A stretch of 64,000 nt of DNA, from positions 6,027 through 70,026 of the forward strand of contig UQHK01000012.1 of NCBI GenBank assembly GCA_900540855.1. Reading direction: 5' to 3'. The notes under the pieces were generated by a model that saw only the letters and a program-made list of their open reading frames with translations, was not told the DNA's origin and searched no databases. Below, in pieces: positions 45,139-50,908 of this stretch; the stretch's first letter is position 1; each line of letters starts with the position of its first letter. The position numbers and the translations under genes were made by a program. This stretch comes from an uncultured Collinsella sp. GTDB lineage: Bacteria; Actinomycetota; Coriobacteriia; Coriobacteriales; Coriobacteriaceae.

Positions 45139-47273
45139 GCGGCACCCCCCTCACCGTCACCGGTGTAAGAGATGTGCTGCAACAGCGCCACGATGTCCTC
45201 GCCGTCAACGGGCTCCACCGCAATCTGCTTTGTGCTGAGGCGCTCGCGAATAATGGGCAGATCGCACGCCTTTGCCTGGCGCATAAGCAGGTAGAGCACG
45301 TCGCCATCGACCAAGCCCGCCGCGTCGCTCTCGCGGATTGCCGACCCAATTGCGCCCACCAGCTCGCCGACAGGCTCCATGCCCGGTACCACGCGCAGGA
45401 GCAAAAAGCTGCCCATCTTGCCATCTGCCAGCGCCTGCTCGGCCGCGAGCTCTTGGCCAAAGGCAGCCTGCTTGAGCACGCAAGTGCCGTCAACGCAGCG
45501 TTTATCCTGTGCCACCGCCTCATAGTCAAAGGCACGGCCAAGCGCGCTTTCGACCAGGCCGCACAAGATGCGGAACAGGTTTTGGTAATAGAGCGTCATT
45601 TGGTTTTCGGCCGCACGACGCACAAAAATCAACACGGCGGGTGCCCCGTCGCGCTCGATCGAGTATCCAAACATGGGCAGCCCCGGCGTCAACTCGCGAT
45701 TCACCCACAGGTTCGAACGACCCCCGCCACCCAAAAGGGGCGCAAGCTGCTCAAGCGAAAACGAGCGCGTGGCGTCTTCGGCAATCACGGGACTCGCCGC
45801 CACCAGACGTGCAAACGCCCCGCCCGAAACGTGATAGATCGCCACCGAATCGTTTTCGAGAATCTCACCCATGAGCTCGCAGCACTTGCGATAGATGTCG
45901 CGCGGATTGAGCACGTCGAGCTCTTGCGTCACGGCAAAGATCTTGCCAAAGCTATCCTGACGCCCCACAATCTGGTGCTTGTATGTGCGCTTGTCCTCGA
46001 TGGCATCGTGGTAGAGCTGCGTGAGGAACGTATTGCGATTACGTACGAGCTCGTTTTGGTCGCGCTCCACCCTAATGGCCTCGCTGTTACGCAGCTGCAC
46101 ATAGCCGCACACGGCACCCACCACAAAGTACGCGATAAACGGCAGCCAGTTGGACGGCTCATAGAACAGGCCCTGGAAGGTATAGCCGTATTGAGTAAAG
46201 TAGCTTAAGGCCAAGCCCACCGATGCCAACAGCGCCGCAACCAAGCCAAAGTCCAAGCCATACAGCGTGCCGATGAGCACGACGTAGAGCAGGCGATAAT
46301 CGAGCACATTGAGCTGGGCTGATTGGGAGAATAGACGCTCCAGCACCTCGAACAGAACCCAGGCAACGCCCGTCTCCAGGCATTTAATAGGCAGCGTGCG
46401 CAGCTGGATACGGTCGATGGCGGCGCGCAAGGGGTTGGCCTTCTTTGAGCGGCCAGCATCCCAACGCGTCTGAATGGTCGAAAGATCGCGCAGCAAGTCG
46501 TAGCGCTGAAACCAGCCATAACGCACGCGAACGGTATCGTCCGTGGGCAGGGCGTAGCCGGCAGAATCGCCATAGGCAACGGCAAGGCCGGGGAACAGCA
46601 CCTTGAGGGCCTCGCCCAGGTCACCCGCCGTGTGATGGAAGCTATCGGCAACGTCGAGCGTCTCAAAAGAGGCATCCCAGCTATCAAAGATGCGGCGAAT
46701 CAGCACCGCAAGTTCCTCGGCACACAGCAGGGGAAACGCCGCATCCTGCGCGCCCTGCAGAGCGACCGATCCGGTTGAGCACGCGTCGAACAGCGGCACC
46801 AAAAACGGGTCCTCCAACGCAGCAGACGCGGTATACAGGAACGGCACGCGCAGGATCTTGGTCTGAACGCCCTCGCGAGCAGCGTAGTAGCGGCACAGGT
46901 CGTTGGCTGCGTGCGCGATAATGCCTTTGCCCGTTTGTTCTGCGGCATCGGTGGCATCCTCAGCGCCCGCGGGCCCGGCTACAAACAGCAGCTGAACCCG
47001 GCGCCCCATGCACGCACGAAAGACCGAACGCAGAAGCTCGATATCGCCCACGGTATCAGTATGCGGGGTAAGGTAATTAGACAGGTAGACCACGCGGTCG
47101 AACTCGTAGGCCTGCTCCAAGTGCTGGAGCAGCTCTTTCCACGAGGCATGGGGCGACGACTCATCACGACGCGCATCCTTGGCGGCTACAACCTTAACGT
47201 GGTCCCCGGGGAATGCCTTGGCGCAAAAGTCATCGTCAACATATGCGGTGTTGCCAACAACCAGCACCTCCAT
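45135..47273 (-). CDS. PelD-like protein: epimerase-like domain, membrane helices, GAF domain
   Basis: A 712-residue protein. Residues 1-260 form a degenerate NAD-epimerase/SDR-like domain (VLVVGNTAYVDDD, VVYLSNYLTPHTDTVG, ILRVPFLYTASAAL). Residues about 300-410 hold four membrane helices (LLYVVLIGTLYGLDFGLVAALLASVGLAL). Residues about 435-700 contain GAF and degenerate GGDEF-like regions. This is the Gram-positive form of PelD, the cyclic-di-GMP receptor of the Pel system. Whether the RxxD inhibitory site is intact I cannot tell. It is the first gene of the operon. Confidence 0.85.
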   Translation of the reverse strand: MEVLVVGNTAYVDDDFCAKAFPGDHVKVVAAKDARRDESSPHASWKELLQHLEQAYEFDRVVYLSNYLTPHTDTVGDIELLRSVFRACMGRRVQLLFVAGPAGAEDATDAAEQTGKGIIAHAANDLCRYYAAREGVQTKILRVPFLYTASAALEDPFLVPLFDACSTGSVALQGAQDAAFPLLCAEELAVLIRRIFDSWDASFETLDVADSFHHTAGDLGEALKVLFPGLAVAYGDSAGYALPTDDTVRVRYGWFQRYDLLRDLSTIQTRWDAGRSKKANPLRAAIDRIQLRTLPIKCLETGVAWVLFEVLERLFSQSAQLNVLDYRLLYVVLIGTLYGLDFGLVAALLASVGLALSYFTQYGYTFQGLFYEPSNWLPFIAYFVVGAVCGYVQLRNSEAIRVERDQNELVRNRNTFLTQLYHDAIEDKRTYKHQIVGRQDSFGKIFAVTQELDVLNPRDIYRKCCELMGEILENDSVAIYHVSGGAFARLVAASPVIAEDATRSFSLEQLAPLLGGGGRSNLWVNRELTPGLPMFGYSIERDGAPAVLIFVRRAAENQMTLYYQNLFRILCGLVESALGRAFDYEAVAQDKRCVDGTCVLKQAAFGQELAAEQALADGKMGSFLLLRVVPGMEPVGELVGAIGSAIRESDAAGLVDGDVLYLLMRQAKACDLPIIRERLSTKQIAVEPVDGEDIVALLQHISYTGDGEGGAA

Positions 47274-47317
47274 GGCGTACTCCTCCCCTAAAATCCACTT
47301 TAGTCATAGTCAAACAT

Positions 47318-47336
47318 GCGTATTTTACGCTGTCAA
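47318..47336 (-). promoter_or_regulatory. -35 element and palindrome upstream of the pel operon
   Basis: On the minus strand a consensus TTGACA (47331-47336) is followed directly by the palindrome GCGTAAAATACGC (47318-47330), which would lie in the spacer between the -35 and -10 elements. A clear -10 is not visible (TTGACT at 17 bp or TATGAC slightly further). The palindrome may be an operator. Confidence 0.45.
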
Positions 47337-47400
47337 CGCGAGCTGGAACGCCTTTAAGGCTGTCTTAAGAACTTTTTAGGGAATGTGAGGGCATCGAGAG

Positions 47401-47826
47401 CTAGATAGTGAAACCAATCTGCGGCAGATAAAGCGGCCCCCACACTCCACCAGCTGATACATTTTCAATAATGCCCCTTGCGTAGGAATACAGATCCTGC
47501 ATGCCGGTACTAAGCGCCTCTTTGTCAAAAGCGTCGTCATCTAAATCCGCAGGAGCGCGATATATGCCGGAAACGGATATTTCGGAACGATAGTAATGAC
47601 CCTCATTGCTAGGCAGAAGCTCTATAACTAAATTGAGCTGACGAAACCTGGTTCCGTTTTCGTCCGAAAATGCACTGGTAATAGCATTTCGGACGTTGCA
47701 TTCAACGTCAGACTTATTGACGCCCTCTTTCGGAATCATCCCGCCATCAAATGATAAACTGTCCACTTTTCTGGTCACGCATGTAATCAACGGAGATTCA
47801 ATGCGTTGCTTCTGAAGCGATTCCAT
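47401..47826 (-). CDS. SecB-like chaperone of a toxin-antitoxin-chaperone system
   Basis: A 141-residue protein whose C-terminus, LYSYARGIIENVSAGGVWGP followed by LYLPQIGF, matches the SecB signature (LFPYARE-I-x-LV-RGGFPPL-LPPINF). The N-terminal half has alternating beta strands as in SecB. A SecB-type chaperone encoded directly after an antitoxin is the third member of TAC systems such as Rv1955-Rv1957 of M. tuberculosis, where it protects the antitoxin from degradation. Its ATG immediately follows the antitoxin stop codon, and its GGAG lies inside the antitoxin gene. Confidence 0.78.
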   Translation of the reverse strand: MESLQKQRIESPLITCVTRKVDSLSFDGGMIPKEGVNKSDVECNVRNAITSAFSDENGTRFRQLNLVIELLPSNEGHYYRSEISVSGIYRAPADLDDDAFDKEALSTGMQDLYSYARGIIENVSAGGVWGPLYLPQIGFTI

Positions 47827-48339
47827 TTACATCTCCAATCGAAAGGCATTCTCATCTGCCAAAGGAGCCGAGTCCCTATAAGCCGGGGCTTCTCCTCCCA
47901 GTATCACCGAAAATCGTGATGCATTAAGTCTTGAGGACATCTCACCAGAAGAAAGTCCCAGATAAGTGCGCACCTCAGGAACATCTCGAATGAGCTTCAT
48001 AAGGTTATTTGCGGTAATAGATTGCTGCGATGCCCCGTTCTCCCAACGAGACGCCGTGGGTTTTGAAACCCCTAATAGCGACTCAAACTCATGCTGAGTC
48101 AAACCAAGATCGGAGCGCAAATCCTTTATATCCGAGGGAGATAAAAGTTCATGAGCCTTAGCATATTGGGAAGCCAGTGCATGGGCAAGCTTAGTCGCCT
48201 CTGTAGCAGTCATTTCATCGTTGCCGCACTCGCAAACATAATGCTCAATTCCTTTTACGGTAATTTTCTCGCCACGGTAAATTTCAGTCATTGGCGCCGT
48301 GGTAAATTGCATTTCTTTGCCGCATTCCATGCAACGCAT
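47827..48339 (-). CDS. MqsA-family zinc-finger/HTH antitoxin
   Basis: A 170-residue protein with an N-terminal zinc domain (CMECGKEM and, 25 residues later, YVCECGNDEM), and an Xre-type HTH LTQHEFESLLGVSKPTASRWENG at about residues 87-109, as in MqsA. The MqsA antitoxin neutralises its toxin through the zinc domain and represses the operon through the HTH. A C-terminal extension of about 50 residues is present; in TAC antitoxins such a tail is the chaperone-addiction region. The ATG at 48339, after AAAGGAGGAGTC, is preferred to the one at 48366. Confidence 0.88.
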   Translation of the reverse strand: MRCMECGKEMQFTTAPMTEIYRGEKITVKGIEHYVCECGNDEMTATEATKLAHALASQYAKAHELLSPSDIKDLRSDLGLTQHEFESLLGVSKPTASRWENGASQQSITANNLMKLIRDVPEVRTYLGLSSGEMSSRLNASRFSVILGGEAPAYRDSAPLADENAFRLEM

Positions 48340-48349
48340 GACTCCTCCT

Positions 48350-48697
48350 TTAATGAATGTATCCATCGATGTTCGCAGACAAAACGTTTAAATGCGCATT
48401 GCCTTCGGAATCAATTGAAAACTTAACGTACCAATCCTCGCATTCAAAACCTCGGCACACGTAGACATCTGCGTAAACATCATGCAGAGGTCCATCCATA
48501 TCGAGCGCGATGGATTTTCTAAAATCATCAGGCTTCAGATAATCAAATAGGTCAGCAAGGAAATGATCAATGTCCAAATAACCAAACTGATTCATCAGGT
48601 GTCTGCGCACCCTACCATTTACAATCATCTTTCCCGAGCAAGCCAAAGACTTCGCTTCGTCAAGTGAATATGTCGGTCGGAGCTTGGTTCGATTCAT
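48350..48697 (-). CDS. MqsR-like RNase toxin
   Basis: A 115-residue protein beginning MNRTKLRPTYSLDEAKSLA. Features that fit the MqsR/RelE fold are YSLDEAKSL, the central DYLKPDDFRKSIALD, the DVYADVYVCR segment and WYVKFSID near the end. MqsR cleaves mRNA at GCU-type sites in E. coli. It stops 10 bp before the antitoxin start. The best start is the ATG at 48697, five bases after AGGGG, rather than the GTG at 48703. Sequence similarity is recognisable but not strong. Confidence 0.72.
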   Translation of the reverse strand: MNRTKLRPTYSLDEAKSLACSGKMIVNGRVRRHLMNQFGYLDIDHFLADLFDYLKPDDFRKSIALDMDGPLHDVYADVYVCRGFECEDWYVKFSIDSEGNAHLNVLSANIDGYIH

Positions 48698-48709
48698 AAC
48701 CACCCCTTA

Positions 48710-48754
48710 GTTAGCATAATGCTAACTATATTCGACTTGTTGCCAATTGGCAAC
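48710..48754 (-). promoter_or_regulatory. Promoter of the TAC operon embedded in two palindromes
   Basis: On the minus strand TTGCCA (48748-48753) and TATAGT (48725-48730) are 17 bp apart. The -35 hexamer lies in the perfect palindrome GTTGCCAATTGGCAAC (48739-48754), and the -10/start region overlaps a second perfect palindrome, GTTAGCATAATGCTAAC (48710-48726). Both are likely operators for the HTH antitoxin. Confidence 0.75.
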
Positions 48755-48808
48755 TCAATATGTCATTCCAAGCCAGGCGCATTAACGCCTCCCCTTTACG
48801 TCCATCTA

Positions 48809-48994
48809 GAAGTATGCGGCAATTTCCCGGCATGCCGACCACACTGGCTAGTGGCAACACTTCTACCTGTGATTTCTTTTCATGAAAAGGGCGGTGCGCT
48901 CGAGGGTTCCGAAATTTGCCGCATACTTCCGTCGGGCGCTTCCGAAAGTGCGGGGTAAAACGGAGATCTGGGGGCCAGGCCCCGGTTTTACCCC
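48809..48994. repeat. Nested inverted repeats in the intergenic region
   Basis: GAAGTATGCGGCAATTT (48809-48825) is inverted, with one extra base, at 48912-48929. Immediately after, GGGGTAAAAC (48952-48961) pairs with GTTTTACCCC (48985-48994), enclosing a GGGGCC/GGCCCC stem. GC content is higher than in the surrounding island. No plausible gene is present here. It resembles an interspersed non-coding element. Confidence 0.55.
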
Positions 48995-49343
48995 TTCCGC
49001 GACCTGCGGTTTTGTTGAGCACCCCCTGGCGCCGCGCGGGCTATCGAGTTCTGCGACGAGTTGGACGCGCAGAGTCTGAGTGGCATCCTGGCTCATATCC
49101 TTCTCGCTATGCTGCACCTCCTTTGTCTCGGCCGCATGGACAGCCGAAACGCACCAGCGGGCAGTGCCGATGGGAATATCGCGGTGCCGAACGGCAATAT
49201 TCTAGACGCGAGCGGACGATGCTTAAGCGCAATATTGCCGGTGTCGAAGAGGGCGATTACTCACTTCTGACCCGCAAGCGCTCACCCACTCGTTTCTCAA
49301 CGTGTTAATCATTGCCCATGAGAGGCCTATCGTTGTAAAGGAC
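48995..49343. other. Intergenic stretch without a recognisable gene
   Basis: No ORF here has credible codon use or family similarity. The only visible structure is the inverted repeat CGGCAATATT (49192-49201) with AATATTGCCG (49231-49240). The stretch may be a decayed gene or part of the neighbouring repeats. Confidence 0.5.
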
Positions 49344-49481
49344 AGGTGTGAACACAAGCACACAAGCGAGAAACACCTAAGGGGTACCCGAGCTTGAAAG
49401 CAGCCCGAATACCCCTTAAGATAAAAGCGACTGGTCGCAGTCACTTATTTGTCAGGCCTTAGTTAGCCTCTAGGGCCTGAC
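49344..49481 (-). ncRNA. Structured 3' region with four successive hairpins
   Basis: Downstream of the two small ORFs on the minus strand lie four hairpins: GTCAGGCC/GGCCTGAC (49451-49481), GCGA/TCGC followed by TTTTAT (49427-49438), AAGGGGTA/TACCCCTT (49379-49417) and AGGTGT/ACACCT (49344-49378). The second could be a terminator; the others are back to back. This may be a structured 3' UTR or a small RNA. No known RNA family was recognised. Confidence 0.4.
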
Positions 49482-49483
49482 CA

Positions 49484-49585
49484 CTAACGGTTCTTCACGT
49501 GAACCTTTTTGGTAGTACTCCCCACCTTTACCAGACGTCCGGTCTTGGTAACGCGATATTTGGGGATAGTAATAGTCACGTACAT
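49484..49585 (-). CDS. Small basic protein, 33 residues, unknown
   Basis: ATG at 49585 follows GAAGGAGGTGAAGG, a near-perfect ribosome binding site. The product MYVTITIPKYRVTKTGRLVK continues with VGSTTKKVHVKNR; it is rich in Lys, Arg, Val and Thr, with no membrane segment. It lies 33 bp after the 42-residue ORF, both under one promoter. No family was recognised. The ribosome binding site and codon pattern argue that it is translated. Confidence 0.6.
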   Translation of the reverse strand: MYVTITIPKYRVTKTGRLVKVGSTTKKVHVKNR

Positions 49586-49618
49586 TCCTTCACCTCCTTC
49601 GAAGGGATGTCGCATTGC

Positions 49619-49747
49619 TTAGCGATGCTTCGCGATTTGGTGCTTGACCAAAGTCTTTGCTGCCAAAGACTTCTGCTTTGAACTAGAGCCGGAGCTTGCA
49701 AGCTTTTTGGCAGCCGCACCGACTTTACCGCCGTGATGGACAGGCAT
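49619..49747 (-). CDS. Small basic protein, 42 residues, unknown
   Basis: ATG at 49747 follows GGGGGAAAG. The product begins MPVHHGGKVGAAAKKLASSG and ends KTLVKHQIAKHR; it is strongly basic, rich in Lys, Ala and Ser, and resembles a nucleic-acid-binding or disordered peptide. It is divergent from the AAA ATPase gene and expressed from a good sigma-A promoter. No known family was recognised. Confidence 0.6.
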   Translation of the reverse strand: MPVHHGGKVGAAAKKLASSGSSSKQKSLAAKTLVKHQIAKHR

Positions 49748-49784
49748 ACTTTCCCCCTTTCAACGAATCGTTACGAACATCTGT

Positions 49785-49813
49785 ACCATAACGTATAAGG
49801 TTCTCAAAGTCAA
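49785..49813 (-). promoter_or_regulatory. Promoter of the two small ORFs
   Basis: On the minus strand TTGACT (49808-49813) and TATGGT (49785-49790) are separated by exactly 17 bp, placing the start about 30 bp before the first small ORF. Confidence 0.65.
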
Positions 49814-49831
49814 TTTACTATTTTATATGTT

Positions 49832-49857
49832 TGTCTCATCCTGTCTCATGTTATAAT
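49832..49857 (+). promoter_or_regulatory. Promoter and direct repeats of the ATPase-protease operon
   Basis: A consensus TATAAT lies at 49852-49857, only about 20 bp before the start codon. Just before it are two direct repeats of TGTCTCAT (49832-49839 and 49842-49849), one helical turn apart, where a -35 element would be. No good -35 hexamer is visible, which suggests an activator or repressor site. Confidence 0.55.
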
Positions 49858-49877
49858 TCTCCTAGAAAGGAGAGGCC

Positions 49878-50906
49878 ATGAAACGTGCCGATGTAATTGA
49901 TTTAATCCGCTTCCATTCAGAGGACAACGAAGTCGCTTTCAATGAAACCGCCTCGCGTATCGCCAAGGAATTCGAAGATACCGGCTATGGAGACCTCGCG
50001 GGCTACATAATGAGTCTTCTCGCTCGAACGAGGACATTTATACCTCAAACGCTTGAGCAGCCTTATGAGTACCTACAGCAGGTCGTTATAAACAACGATC
50101 CCCTACCCCTTCCCGAATGCATCTCCCAAGAAATACATGGACTGATTAACGCCCTAAACAGAAACATGGGAATCAATACCGTCCTGTTCTACGGCGCCCC
50201 TGGAACCGGTAAAACCGAAACAGTCAAACAGATCGCAAGGATACTGGGAAAGAAGCTATTTTCTGTTGACTTCAATCTCATTATCGATAGCAAATTGGGC
50301 GAAACGTCCAAGAACATCAACAGGGTCTTTAGCGAGATCAAAGACATCGGCTCGGAATCTCTGTTTCTATTTGACGAAATCGATGCGCTCGCTCTCGATA
50401 GGATTGGGCAAAACGATGTTCGTGAAATGGGACGAGCGACCAGTTCTCTTCTTAAAGAGCTCGATGGACTTGACGGTTGCGCAAGCATAATTGCAACGAC
50501 GAATCTTCACGACAAGCTTGACAAGGCACTCTTGCGCCGATTTGACGCACAAATTAACTTTGACAAATACAGTCATGAGGACTTGGCAGAAATAGCCCTG
50601 CTGATCATTAAGTCACAAAGCAAACGCTACGACTTCATAAAATATGATTCTCGGACTTTGAAAAAGATATTTGATACCTGTATCTCGATTCCCAATCCCG
50701 GAGAATTGAAGAACATCATAAAAACCTCAATCGCCTTTTCCGATCCAACCGTCGAGACCGACTATCTAACCAGACTGTATCTCCAACTAAACGACATGGA
50801 TAAGGTCGACATTGAAGTTCTAAGAAAACAGGGGTTTACGCTTCGAGAAATTGAAGCATTAACAGGAATATCTAGGAGCACCATCGCTAGAAACCTGAAA
50901 GGGTAA
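49878..50906 (+). CDS. AAA+ ATPase, IetA-like
   Basis: A 342-residue ATPase with Walker A GAPGTGKT (residues 106-113), Walker B LFLFDEID (162-169), sensor 1 ATTN (206-209) and an arginine-finger-like LRRFD (219-223). The last 30 residues form a helix-turn-helix (FTLREIEALTGISRSTIARN). It lies 2 bp before a subtilisin-family gene. This pairing and order match IetAS, first known as a plasmid incompatibility pair and later reported as anti-phage. The ribosome binding site is GAAAGGAGAGG. Confidence 0.85.
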   Translation: MKRADVIDLIRFHSEDNEVAFNETASRIAKEFEDTGYGDLAGYIMSLLARTRTFIPQTLEQPYEYLQQVVINNDPLPLPECISQEIHGLINALNRNMGINTVLFYGAPGTGKTETVKQIARILGKKLFSVDFNLIIDSKLGETSKNINRVFSEIKDIGSESLFLFDEIDALALDRIGQNDVREMGRATSSLLKELDGLDGCASIIATTNLHDKLDKALLRRFDAQINFDKYSHEDLAEIALLIIKSQSKRYDFIKYDSRTLKKIFDTCISIPNPGELKNIIKTSIAFSDPTVETDYLTRLYLQLNDMDKVDIEVLRKQGFTLREIEALTGISRSTIARNLKG

Positions 50907-50908
50907 CC

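Noticed and set aside
48726..49117. Hypothetical proteins on both strands in the repeat region
   Set aside because: The frames coincide with inverted repeats, lack credible ribosome binding sites and codon use, and look like by-products of a non-coding repeat.
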